Assembly: GCF_900607235.1 (NCBI RefSeq)
Contig: NZ_LR027848.1
Location: 671,241-735,240, forward strand
Length of the DNA stretch: 64,000 nt
Direction of reading: 5' to 3'
Source of the DNA: Olivibacter jilunii
GTDB taxonomy: Bacteria; Bacteroidota; Bacteroidia; Sphingobacteriales; Sphingobacteriaceae
Part shown: positions 7,890 through 16,894 of the stretch, in pieces
How the letters are laid out: every line of letters starts with the position of its first letter
Position numbering within the stretch: the stretch's first letter is position 1
Notes under the pieces: model-generated
Databases searched by the model: none
What the model was told of the DNA's origin: nothing
What the model saw: only the letters and a program-made list of their open reading frames with translations
Made by a program: the position numbers and the translations under genes

Positions 7890-10800
7890 TTAAAAAGTTA
7901 CTTTTAATCCCAAGTTATAAGAGCGAACCAACGGATATAGGCCATAATCTACTCCAGGTGTTAGGTTGGTGGCATTTTTACCGTTATTATAATCAGGCTC
8001 CGGATTATAACCTTTGTAATCCGTAATCGTAAATGGATTATCTACACTGGCAAAGAATCGAGCACCGGATATTTTTAAAGAAGAAATCCATCTCTCCGGG
8101 AAGGTAAAGCCAACCATGATATTGGTCATTCTCAAGTACGATCCGTCTTGCAGATAGAAATCAGATAAACGCGTGCTATTACTCTGGGTGCCTGCTCTGG
8201 ATGCTCGGTATACCTTTCCGTTGCCGGGACTTGCTGCTGAACGCCAGCGTTGATCAACATCGGCATATTGATTACCGGATCCCTCCATATTATAGAGGTA
8301 ATAATCATAGCCATCAAGAATTTTATTTCCCTGAGAGCCATTAAAAGACGCCCTTAAGTCGAATTTTTTATAACGTGCACTAATAGCAAAACCATAAGTG
8401 AAGTCGGGATAAGGACTACCGATAATCTGTTTATCACTATCGTTGACGATACCATCACCGTTGATGTCTTCAAAGTAAAGATCGCCCGGATGCATCGGAT
8501 TCGATTGAGCCGCAGAAGGAGCCACCTGTTGGTAATTTTCCTCGTTCGCTACACCGAGTACTTTGAACCCCCAGAACATACCAACGGGCTGACCCTCCTG
8601 GGTAACGTGGGTGATATAAGAACGTTCGGCACCGTTCACATAGATGGTAGAAGCTCCTCCTAAATCCAACACCTTATTCCGGTTTACGTTAATGTTTCCG
8701 CTGAACGAAAGATTAAAATCCTGTTTTTGAATGAGTGCGGCATCAACCTGAAAATCAAAACCCTTGTTCTGCACCTTACTGTCTTTCAAATTGGTTAAGA
8801 TAGAAGAGGTTCCTGATACTGCCGAAATGGGTTGATTAAATAGCAGGTTATACGAGCGACTTAGGTAAACGTTTGCTAAGAAGTTCACTCGGCCATTCAG
8901 AATGCCCACATCCAAGCCGGCATTATATTGCGAAGTAGACTCCCAACTCAAGTTCGGGTCCTTTAAATCGTCGGGCCAATAAGCTGTTGCCACTTGACCG
9001 CCTATAATCGCCCCTCCCGGCGCATTATAAGCCGTTAAGGCTTCGTAGTCGCCAATGTTATTATTTCCACTCAAGCCCCAGCTTGCTCTAACTTTTACCG
9101 ACGACCCCATACCTAACCAGTCATTATAAAAGTCTTCGTTCGAGAGTGTCCAACCTCCCGATACAGATGGAAAATAGCCCCATTTATTATTAGGACCAAA
9201 ACGAGAAGAACCATCTGCACGGAAAGTTCCCTGTAAAAAGTATTTCGACTTATAATTGTAACTTACCCGGCTGAAATAGGATTGTAGTGTAGTACGTTGT
9301 TTATAAGCCTTTTCTAACCAAAAGTTTGTTGGTGCGGCTCCTTTATCCGTGATTTCACCAATGGCATCGCTTTGAAAACCATTAGCCCTTACCGAAGTGA
9401 AATCTACATCTGTTTGCTGTGCGGAATAACCGATCAACGCGTCGAGGTTATGATCGCCGAAAGATCTTTTATAATTTAAGGTCGCTTCTCCCAGTATATC
9501 CAGATCGCCTTGGTTATCTGCCTGTGCATAGGCCGCATTAATGGCCTGTGGCGAATACGGAGCATAGTTACCATCGCTTAGGCTGGTCGGTTTATAATAA
9601 TCGTATTTTTCGTTATACGTTGTTATGCCACCATTTACTCTTAGCCGAAGGCCCTCGATAATGTCAAAATTAGCAAAGGCATTATACAAAGACCGGCGCT
9701 CCTTGCGATTATCTTTCACCATGGAAACATAAGCAAGTGGATTTTCAGGATTCTGAATACCATAATTTTGCGCAGAAAGTTCTGCCATCTGGTATTGAAT
9801 GGGATTACCCTTTTCATCCCGCGCCGGAAGGTAAGGCAGGTAAAGCAGGGCTGCCATGGACGGACTTTGGTTGTAACGACCGGTACCAACTTCATTGTTA
9901 TCATTATAAGTAAAGGCAATATTCGCTCCTACTTGTAATCTTTTGCTGATCTGTGCATCAATATTACTGCGAAAGTTGAAGAGCGTTTGGTCGGTACCAA
10001 GCATAATGCCATCTTGCTTTTGATAAGATCCGCTGACATAATAATGAACTTTTTCGCTACCTCCGTAAAACGATAAATTATGTCGTTGAAAAGGCGCATT
10101 GCGATAGAGTTCGTCCTGCCAATCGGTATCGTATTGAGGCGCTTTGGCCTTTCCTGTTGAAAAATCATATATATCGACAGGAATCTGTACGGATCCTGCA
10201 TTTCCAACTAGTTTCACCCGCGTAGCATTATCATCCAATAGCATATTGTCTGACCAGGTTTTACCCGAGTTGATTACCAAGTCTTTATAGGCGTTGTTAC
10301 GTCCATCGATCAATAAGTCAATGAACTGAGAGGCATTTAGGAGGTCTACTTTCTTTGAAAGTTGACCAAAGCCGGCTTGCACATCGTAATCAACATGACT
10401 GGTGCCTTCTTTTCCTCTCTTAGTCGTAATCAAAATAACACCACCGGCTCCGCGGGATCCATAAATAGCGGCAGAGGCAGCATCTTTAAGTACGTCTATG
10501 GATTCAATGTCATTGGGATTAATGTTGATATTGTTGCCGGCAGGATATCCATCAATGACATATAAAGGATCCGAGCTGGCATTGATAGACCCAATACCTC
10601 TTACTCTGATCCGAGTACTGTTATAGGGTGCTCCACTGGTTTGGGAAACCTGCACACCGGCCAATTTACCTACTAACGCTTGGCCAAGCTTTGGCGCTGT
10701 TAGGTTTAATTCGTCACTCTTCACGCTCGAAATCGCACCCGTTACATCCGATTTCCTGACCCGTTGATAACCAATGGAAACAGTCACTTCTTCCAATTCA

Positions 10801-11189
10801 TTGGCACTGGCATTCAAACTTACTATTAACGGAGTATTTCCTTCTTCTACAAGAACTTCTTTGGTTTCGTAGCCAATATAGGTAAAAACCAAAGTTGCCC
10901 CTACCGGTGCATTCAAAGAAAAATTACCGCTACCATCCGTTGTTGTACCGTTTGAAGATTTGTTTTTCTCTCTTATGCTTACCCCGGGAATAGGCACTTG
11001 CCGATCATCAGTAACGGTTCCTTTTACGGTTTGCTGCATTGCTTCAACCGGTTGCTTTTCTTTTAACGACCTCCCTGTCATTGCCATGGAAGGACTCGCA
11101 GCGAGACTGCAAAGTAGCATAAGCCCTGCTTTAGTAGGCAAAGGTCCTCGCTTCTTTAGTATACTGCTAAATCGTTTTTGTAAATACAT
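7890..11189 (-). CDS. SusC/RagA family TonB-dependent outer-membrane transporter
   Basis: This 1099-residue protein has a long N-terminal signal region with a hydrophobic core at about residues 20-36. A carboxypeptidase-D-like domain follows (VKGTVTDDRQVPIPGVSI ... FTYIGYETKEV, about 54-130). Next is the plug with the SusC signature LYVIDGYPAGNN ... IESIDVLKDAASAAIYGSRG and ITTKRG (about 210-265), then a beta-barrel ending in an aromatic strand (SYNLGLKVTF). It imports substrate with SusD using TonB energy. The upstream region carries three TTAGGTGT repeats that may be an operator. There is no nearby ECF sigma/anti-sigma or hybrid sensor, so the regulator is encoded elsewhere. Confidence 0.95.
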   Translation of the reverse strand: MYLQKRFSSILKKRGPLPTKAGLMLLCSLAASPSMAMTGRSLKEKQPVEAMQQTVKGTVTDDRQVPIPGVSIREKNKSSNGTTTDGSGNFSLNAPVGATLVFTYIGYETKEVLVEEGNTPLIVSLNASANELEEVTVSIGYQRVRKSDVTGAISSVKSDELNLTAPKLGQALVGKLAGVQVSQTSGAPYNSTRIRVRGIGSINASSDPLYVIDGYPAGNNININPNDIESIDVLKDAASAAIYGSRGAGGVILITTKRGKEGTSHVDYDVQAGFGQLSKKVDLLNASQFIDLLIDGRNNAYKDLVINSGKTWSDNMLLDDNATRVKLVGNAGSVQIPVDIYDFSTGKAKAPQYDTDWQDELYRNAPFQRHNLSFYGGSEKVHYYVSGSYQKQDGIMLGTDQTLFNFRSNIDAQISKRLQVGANIAFTYNDNNEVGTGRYNQSPSMAALLYLPYLPARDEKGNPIQYQMAELSAQNYGIQNPENPLAYVSMVKDNRKERRSLYNAFANFDIIEGLRLRVNGGITTYNEKYDYYKPTSLSDGNYAPYSPQAINAAYAQADNQGDLDILGEATLNYKRSFGDHNLDALIGYSAQQTDVDFTSVRANGFQSDAIGEITDKGAAPTNFWLEKAYKQRTTLQSYFSRVSYNYKSKYFLQGTFRADGSSRFGPNNKWGYFPSVSGGWTLSNEDFYNDWLGMGSSVKVRASWGLSGNNNIGDYEALTAYNAPGGAIIGGQVATAYWPDDLKDPNLSWESTSQYNAGLDVGILNGRVNFLANVYLSRSYNLLFNQPISAVSGTSSILTNLKDSKVQNKGFDFQVDAALIQKQDFNLSFSGNINVNRNKVLDLGGASTIYVNGAERSYITHVTQEGQPVGMFWGFKVLGVANEENYQQVAPSAAQSNPMHPGDLYFEDINGDGIVNDSDKQIIGSPYPDFTYGFAISARYKKFDLRASFNGSQGNKILDGYDYYLYNMEGSGNQYADVDQRWRSAASPGNGKVYRASRAGTQSNSTRLSDFYLQDGSYLRMTNIMVGFTFPERWISSLKISGARFFASVDNPFTITDYKGYNPEPDYNNGKNATNLTPGVDYGLYPLVRSYNLGLKVTF

Positions 11190-11202
11190 ATCAAATTGCG
11201 TT

Positions 11203-11287
11203 GTACATTAAGTTAGGTGTAGTTTTTACACTTACGCAGGCAAAGTTGATGTTTAGGTGTTATATTGATGTTAGGTGTATATTAAGT
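11203..11287 (-). promoter_or_regulatory. Repeat cluster upstream of susC
   Basis: The octamer TTAGGTGT occurs at 11213, 11253 and 11271 (18 and 40 bp spacing). The longer word TGTAyATTAAGTT occurs at 11203-11215 and 11275-11287. They lie within 100 bp of the susC start codon, where an operator or activator site would be expected. The binding protein is unknown. Confidence 0.45.
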
Positions 11288-11360
11288 TAAGGCTGTTGCT
11301 TTTCTTTTTTAACATGGAAAGATTGCGGCCGCAAAAAAGAGGATATAATTACGGAAGCAT

Positions 11361-11933
11361 TTACCGTATTAAGGAGCATTTGGCGGCGTAGTATTCAGGA
11401 AGCACCTCTATTTCCTGCAAGAGGAAGGCATAATCTGCAAAAGTTCCTTTGTTCGCTGAGTCCCATATTATGTCTTGACAATAATTCATATCACCCCAGC
11501 CAAACATTTTGAGGACTGCTTCCTGGTGCACCCAAGCCTTTATCCAATTTTCGACACCGGTGAAGAAAAGTAGTTTTTTATTAAGGTGTATTTCGGGGAT
11601 GATAGGCGAACGGGCTTGGCGATGCTCAATATCAAGCCCCAAGGAATGATCACCTAAACCTACTAACACCATTCCGCAGGCATGTGCTATAGAAATATGT
11701 AAATTTCTATCCCTAAAATAGGGTTTCCCCTCAGCGGTATACATAATATCCTGAATTTGGCACTGACTGTCAATTTTACGTAATAAATCTGACAACAATT
11801 TGAGTCCTAGTAGCGACTCCAGTTTTCTGTCCGTATTTTTAGTTTTAAATATCAAATGATTTGACGGGAAAAATCGGCTATAGGGGAGTAATATTTCCCT
11901 GTCGTATTCATGAATATGTGCATATTTTTCCAT
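11361..11933 (-). CDS. 4'-phosphopantetheinyl transferase superfamily protein
   Basis: This 190-residue protein has the Sfp/AcpT-type motifs in order: GKPYF (~77), HISIAHA (~85), LGLDIEH (~104, Mg2+-binding Asp and Glu) and WIKAWVHQEAVLKMFG (~134, the W-x3-KEA-x2-K block with Gln for the first Lys). Such enzymes transfer phosphopantetheine from CoA to carrier proteins. It is divergent from the P450/acyl-AMP ligase pair (41 bp apart). That ligase carries a carrier domain, which makes a dedicated activating role likely, though primary ACP activation cannot be excluded. Confidence 0.85.
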   Translation of the reverse strand: MEKYAHIHEYDREILLPYSRFFPSNHLIFKTKNTDRKLESLLGLKLLSDLLRKIDSQCQIQDIMYTAEGKPYFRDRNLHISIAHACGMVLVGLGDHSLGLDIEHRQARSPIIPEIHLNKKLLFFTGVENWIKAWVHQEAVLKMFGWGDMNYCQDIIWDSANKGTFADYAFLLQEIEVLPEYYAAKCSLIR

Positions 11934-11974
11934 AAGGCTTCGTAAAAATAAGCTTTTAAATTAAACGGTAGATC

Positions 11975-13273
11975 ATGGACCTGCTAACAGATAAAAATAT
12001 TCCTTTTGGTCCCAAAGAGGCATCGGAAGTCGAGGAAGGGCCTCAGGCCTTATCGAACATCTTGAATTTATTTCATCAATACGGCGATATATATAAGATT
12101 TACTCTGAAAGACGGAATAATTATACCTATGTAATTTCTGATCCTGAAATGGTGAAGCATGTTTTGATCACCAATAACAGAAATTACGAAAAAGGCGTCG
12201 GCATAGACCGAGTAAAGATCTTATTGGGCAATGGGATCATGGTAAGTGAAGGCGATTATTGGAAAAGACAGCGACGGATGATACAACCCGCATTTCACAA
12301 ACGAGTGATAGCCAAACTGACTGATGATATTGCGCAAGCCAACGAAACGATGTTATCGAACTGGTTGACCGGCAACAAAGAGATAAACCTAACGGCAGAA
12401 TTGAGTTCGGTAACTTTGCGCATCGTACTACAGGCATTGTTTTCAGTTGATTTTCAACAATTGGAAAAACGCGAAGGAGTAAATCCCTTTGCGCTGCTTA
12501 CCGAAGTTCACGAACGTAATCTCGTATTTGCCATGAAATTTAGGGCTTTGGCGAAAACCATTCAAGAGATTATCAATCTTCGACGCAAGGAACGTCGGGT
12601 TGAAGAGGATTTTCTTTCGATGATTATGGAAGCTAAAAATGACGAAGGGCAAGGAATGTCTGATAGGGAAATTATAGATGAAATGATGACCTTAATTGTT
12701 GCCGGTCACGAGACGACAGCCAGTGCGTTGACCTGGGCTTGGTACTTATTACATAAGCATCCGGAGGTTTATGCGAGAGCGAAACAGGAAGCCTTGCAAG
12801 TGCGAAACGTCCATTTGCGATTTCATCATTTAGAGCAGCTACCCTATATTAGGCAGGTTATTGAGGAAACCATGCGACTTTATCCACCCGGGTGGCTTCT
12901 TACCAGACGCGCTATGCAGGACGATGTCATTGGTGGATATCATGTGCCTCCGAAAACCGATATATTCATATCTCCATATGTTATCCACCGACATCCTAGG
13001 TATTGGGAACAACCGGACCTATTTAATCCCGAACGCTTTGATGCTTCTTACCGAAGGGAAAGACATCGCTTTGAGTATTTTCCTTTTTCGGGGGGGCCAC
13101 GTCAATGTATTGGCGATTTTTTTGCTCTGGTAGAGATGCAGTTGCATCTCGCCTTGATTCTTCGCACTACAGATATGGAGATTTTGGTGGATGAGCCAAT
13201 AAGCATGGAAGCTCAAATAAATTTAAGACCTGATAAGCCCCTCTTTGCCCGATTGATAAACCCAAGGAACTAA
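11975..13273 (+). CDS. Cytochrome P450
   Basis: This 432-residue soluble P450 has the I-helix oxygen-activation motif AGHETT (about residues 248-253), the ExxR motif ETMRLYP, the PERF-type motif FNPERFD, and the heme-binding loop FSGGPRQCIG with the cysteine thiolate ligand. There is no membrane anchor or fused reductase, so it needs separate ferredoxin and reductase partners, which are not in the window. It is followed 44 bp later by an acyl-AMP ligase with a carrier domain, so the substrate may be a carrier-bound or free fatty acyl chain (hydroxylation or desaturation). This is inferred from context. Confidence 0.93.
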   Translation: MDLLTDKNIPFGPKEASEVEEGPQALSNILNLFHQYGDIYKIYSERRNNYTYVISDPEMVKHVLITNNRNYEKGVGIDRVKILLGNGIMVSEGDYWKRQRRMIQPAFHKRVIAKLTDDIAQANETMLSNWLTGNKEINLTAELSSVTLRIVLQALFSVDFQQLEKREGVNPFALLTEVHERNLVFAMKFRALAKTIQEIINLRRKERRVEEDFLSMIMEAKNDEGQGMSDREIIDEMMTLIVAGHETTASALTWAWYLLHKHPEVYARAKQEALQVRNVHLRFHHLEQLPYIRQVIEETMRLYPPGWLLTRRAMQDDVIGGYHVPPKTDIFISPYVIHRHPRYWEQPDLFNPERFDASYRRERHRFEYFPFSGGPRQCIGDFFALVEMQLHLALILRTTDMEILVDEPISMEAQINLRPDKPLFARLINPRN

Positions 13274-13317
13274 TGCCGGAGCTATTATCATTCCCTGTTG
13301 AAATAGAATTTTTTTAA

Positions 13318-15249
13318 ATGAAGACACTTGTAGATACGATTATAAGTAATAAAGAACCAAATGCACGTATACACTTTATCCGAGGTGCAGAGGAAGAGTT
13401 TGCCCTGTCATATGAAACATTAAAGCAGCGGGCATTGGGCTTACGCGCCTTTTTGCACGGCCAGGGTGTGACCCAAGGCGATGAGATCATCTTATTGAGC
13501 CAACGGAATGAGGCATTCATAGAGGGTTTTTGGGCCGCCATATTGGGCGGTAATCCGGCCATTCCGCTTGCTTTCGGAATTTCCGATGAACATAAATGGA
13601 AACTCTTTCGGATATGGCAACAATTGCAGTCCCCGTGGTTACTCTTAGATGCAACACAAAAGGAACGATTGGAAAAATTTGTTGCTCTAAATGGTTTGAA
13701 CGGCCTTTGGCAAAGTGTTCAGAAGAAAAGTATTGTGATTGAAGAAATACCGCCCTTAATTGTCGCTGACGACTTTATTGCTGTAGAAGAAACTGATACG
13801 GCAATTATTCAGTTTTCATCTGGCACAACCAGCTCGCCTAAGGGGATTGTTCTAAGCCACAAAAATATATTAACCAATATTCGTGGGATTATCAAGGGCA
13901 TGGCGATGACGGAGGCGGATAGTACATTTAGTTGGATGCCGCTCACACACGATATGGGACTTATCGGTTTTCATCTAACCCCTTTCGTGCAGGGTGTAGA
14001 TCAGTATTTAATGCCCACGGATTTATTTATCAGAAGACCGTGGCTGTGGTTTCAGAAAATCAGTCAAGTGCGTAGTACCGTTACTTGCTCTCCGAACTTT
14101 GGTTATCAACATTATTTGAGTGCTTTGGAGAGAAACCAATCACAAGATGCCTTAGCCCTCAATCACGTTCGTCTAATATTTAATGGTGCAGAGCCCATTG
14201 CGGTCCCTTTAGTGCAGCAATTTTTAAAAAAAATGCAGATTTATGGACTTAACGATACGGCGATGTTCACCGTTTACGGATTGGCTGAAGCGAGCTTGGC
14301 TGTCGCTTTTCCCGAACCGGGTAAACGTTTTCGTTATGTAACGCTTGATCGAGAGCGGCTGCAAATGAATACACAAGTGCAATATACAGAGAATGGCGTT
14401 TCATTTGCTGTCGAGGGAAAGCCTATTGCCGGTTGTTTTGTTCGAATTGTAGGGCCCGATCAGTCAAATTTGTCGGCTAATCATATTGGTAAAATCGAGA
14501 TAAAAGGCGAGAACGTAACGAAAGGTTATTTGAAGCAGGAAGAGCTCAATCGCGAAGTTTTCCACGAAGATTGGCTAGATACGGGAGATTTGGGCTTTCT
14601 TACGACCGATGGGGAGTTGGTCGTTACGGGAAGATGGAAGGACATTATCTTCGTAAATGGACAGAACTATTATCCTCATGACCTTGAGCAAATATTACAA
14701 AGCAAAGGCGTAACGGGAACAGGGAGAGTCGCTGTAACTAGTGTGAGGGGAGAGGGTGAGGAACGGGATAAAATATTGGTTTTTATACTATATAAGGGGA
14801 GGCTGCCGGATTTTGTTCCGATCATCAATGCTGTAAAGGGAGTGGTAAGTGAGCAACTTGGAATTGAAGTGCAGGAGGTGCTTCCGATAAACCAATTACC
14901 GAAAACGACGAGCGGAAAAATTCAACGATACCAATTAAGTAGTAGATATCAACAGGGGGATTTTAATCAGGTGATTCAAGAGCTTTTAGAATTGAGCGCT
15001 ATGGATGACGAAGGCCAACAGGGAGTGAGCACAATAGAGAAAACCTTAAAAGGAATTTGTGACGGACTATTAGCCAATAAACGAATCGACTTAGATGAAA
15101 ATATTTTCGAAATTGGTACCACTTCATTGGTGCTTGCACAGATTCACCAGCAGATCGAAGAGATTTACCCGGGGAAAGTGGAAGTGACCGACTTTTTTGA
15201 TTATCCAACTATTCGGCAACTAGCAAGCTATATAAATGGGAAAAAATGA
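13318..15249 (+). CDS. Fatty acyl-AMP ligase-like adenylating enzyme fused to an acyl carrier domain
   Basis: This 643-residue ANL-superfamily enzyme has the P-loop core motif FSSGTTSSPKGIVLSHKN at about residues 163-180. MPLTHDMGLIG, the HDMGLIG block typical of FAAL/FACL enzymes, comes next, then VYGLAEA, LDTGDLGFL and KTTSGKIQR with the catalytic Lys. Residues ~565-643 form a carrier domain with EIGTTSLVLAQI, whose Ser is the phosphopantetheine site. Its job would be to activate an acyl chain as acyl-AMP and load it on its own carrier arm. It forms an operon with the P450 and ends 2 bp from a convergent acyltransferase gene. Confidence 0.88.
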   Translation: MKTLVDTIISNKEPNARIHFIRGAEEEFALSYETLKQRALGLRAFLHGQGVTQGDEIILLSQRNEAFIEGFWAAILGGNPAIPLAFGISDEHKWKLFRIWQQLQSPWLLLDATQKERLEKFVALNGLNGLWQSVQKKSIVIEEIPPLIVADDFIAVEETDTAIIQFSSGTTSSPKGIVLSHKNILTNIRGIIKGMAMTEADSTFSWMPLTHDMGLIGFHLTPFVQGVDQYLMPTDLFIRRPWLWFQKISQVRSTVTCSPNFGYQHYLSALERNQSQDALALNHVRLIFNGAEPIAVPLVQQFLKKMQIYGLNDTAMFTVYGLAEASLAVAFPEPGKRFRYVTLDRERLQMNTQVQYTENGVSFAVEGKPIAGCFVRIVGPDQSNLSANHIGKIEIKGENVTKGYLKQEELNREVFHEDWLDTGDLGFLTTDGELVVTGRWKDIIFVNGQNYYPHDLEQILQSKGVTGTGRVAVTSVRGEGEERDKILVFILYKGRLPDFVPIINAVKGVVSEQLGIEVQEVLPINQLPKTTSGKIQRYQLSSRYQQGDFNQVIQELLELSAMDDEGQQGVSTIEKTLKGICDGLLANKRIDLDENIFEIGTTSLVLAQIHQQIEEIYPGKVEVTDFFDYPTIRQLASYINGKK

Positions 15250-15251
15250 CA

Positions 15252-16106
15252 CTATTCGTAAGCGCCGCGCGCATACTTCCATCTTTTATGCGTCCATAGC
15301 CAATTATCGGGATGCTCTTTAAGGAGCTCCTCAACCTTCTCGATATAGGTTGGCATGATTTCCTTTTTGAGATAGTCATAAGGAGGTTCGGCTATTTTCT
15401 CTATGGAAACAGTGTACCGGCCTCTTCCAATTTTGCGTGTTCTCAGGAAGAAGACCGGAAGCTTGGTAAACTTGGGCAGCGATTCCGCTCCCGGGTAAAA
15501 AGCGGTTTCTTGCTGCAAAAAATGCGCCCAATACTTGTCTGTTACATGTTGAGGGGGGCGTTGATCTGCCACCATGGCAATAATCCGCTTCTTTTTGATT
15601 CGCTTGATAAGTGTCGGTAAGGCCTCGTCTTTCGGGATAGGTAAACCGCCAAAGCGGCTTCGTATGGCAAGCAACAGCGATTCTACCCGCTTATTGTTAA
15701 CAGGCATGTATATGGCATCGATGGGCGTTTCAAAGGCAAGGCAACCGGATAAAAGTACCCACTCCCAATTGAATTGATGAGCTGTTAAGACGATAACCGA
15801 TTTATCTTGATCAAGATATTCACGAATGCTTGCGGTGTTTCTAAAATCGACACGCTTTCTAAGTTGGGCCTCGGAAAGATTAGACGCTTTTAGCGTTTCT
15901 ACTAGCCAGTCAGCCATGTGTTTATAAAATTTCCTCGCAATCTTGCTTAGTTCTTTCCGTTCTTTATCCGGGAATGCTTTGGAAAGGTTGTCGAATACTA
16001 CCTTGCGACGATATTTGACTATACTGAACGCGATAAAGGCTAAGCAATCAGATAAAAGATATAGTACCGAAAGCGGTAGTTTTTTAAGGATATTCAAAAG
16101 AAACAT
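15252..16106 (-). CDS. LpxL/HtrB-like lysophospholipid acyltransferase family protein
   Basis: This 284-residue protein has an N-terminal hydrophobic segment (about residues 1-28) for inner-membrane attachment. The catalytic HX4E motif is HQFNWE (about 114-119), in the context ALTAHQFNWEW typical of the lipid A late-acyltransferase family. MVADQRP and a C-terminal WLWTHKRWK block are also family features. The usual reaction is transfer of an acyl chain from ACP to a lipid acceptor. Bacteroidota often have extra copies not dedicated to lipid A. Beside the acyl-AMP ligase and P450 it could act on the cluster's lipid product. Confidence 0.85.
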   Translation of the reverse strand: MFLLNILKKLPLSVLYLLSDCLAFIAFSIVKYRRKVVFDNLSKAFPDKERKELSKIARKFYKHMADWLVETLKASNLSEAQLRKRVDFRNTASIREYLDQDKSVIVLTAHQFNWEWVLLSGCLAFETPIDAIYMPVNNKRVESLLLAIRSRFGGLPIPKDEALPTLIKRIKKKRIIAMVADQRPPQHVTDKYWAHFLQQETAFYPGAESLPKFTKLPVFFLRTRKIGRGRYTVSIEKIAEPPYDYLKKEIMPTYIEKVEELLKEHPDNWLWTHKRWKYARGAYE

Positions 16107-16210
16107 ATGCGCTCAGAATTTAGAAGGAAGCTCCTTACACCCATAATTTTTGTTGAAATTAGGGTAAATACCAATACCTTCGGTAAGGGAATCGTCATAA
16201 AACACCGATG

Positions 16211-16780
16211 TTAATAACGCATGGGATAGCCGGGATTTATGCGACCATTTCGGATTTTGTTCAATTTTTTATTTATCATTAGTTTCTGCAATTCGCTTAG
16301 ATAGTCAATCGGTAATTTTCCAAGTATATGGTCATATTCATGTTGTATGATTCGTGCCGTTCTGCCATAAAAATAATCGGTATGTAGTTGAAAGTTTTCA
16401 TCCAAATAGGTCATTTTAATCCAAGAGAATCTTTTTACGGGGAAGCTAATGCCAGGTATACTCAGACAACCCTCCTCATCCAGTTCCATTTCGTCGGAAT
16501 GGGCCATGATTTTCGGATTGATAAAAGCTTGCCGTATGCCTGGGTAGTCTTTTTGCGCCATATCCTCGGTATTAACGCTGGAAAAGCTAATTCGACTATC
16601 GACTACAAAAAGTTGTATGTTTTCATTGACTTGTGGAGCTGCCAAGCCTACACCCGCGGCATTATCCAGGGTTTGCCAGAGATTTTTTATGAAAGAGTTT
16701 AAATCCGGATATGATGGGGAAACAGTTAGACAGGCTTTTCTTAAGTTTGTAGCCCCATATGCTAAAATTGGTAATATCAT
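16211..16780 (-). CDS. def: Peptide deformylase
   Basis: This 189-residue metalloenzyme removes the formyl group from nascent protein N-termini. All three signature motifs are present: GVGLAAPQ (about 43-50), EGCLSIPG (about 103-110, metal-ligand Cys) and QHEYDH (about 144-149, two metal-ligand His and catalytic Glu). Compared with typical Bacteroidota Def it has a slightly divergent N-terminal third and loop, so it may be a paralogue; whether another def exists cannot be seen here. A TAATTTTG -7 box lies on the minus strand at 16799-16792. Confidence 0.93.
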   Translation of the reverse strand: MILPILAYGATNLRKACLTVSPSYPDLNSFIKNLWQTLDNAAGVGLAAPQVNENIQLFVVDSRISFSSVNTEDMAQKDYPGIRQAFINPKIMAHSDEMELDEEGCLSIPGISFPVKRFSWIKMTYLDENFQLHTDYFYGRTARIIQHEYDHILGKLPIDYLSELQKLMINKKLNKIRNGRINPGYPMRY

Positions 16781-16879
16781 CTTTTTCTTTACAAAATTAC
16801 TTGGGTTGGCCGCATAGTGATAGTAAAAAATAGACAGTTCTCAGATCGTACACTATGGATAGTTTTAAAGGAAAACCAG

Positions 16880-16887
16880 TATCTTTG
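16880..16887 (+). promoter_or_regulatory. TATCTTTG -7 box immediately before the AraC gene
   Basis: The box matches the Bacteroidota consensus TAnnTTTG exactly and ends 7 bp before the ATG at 16895. This predicts a leaderless or nearly leaderless transcript. No clear TTG element is seen at the -33 position. Confidence 0.5.
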
Positions 16888-16894
16888 TAGCGAT

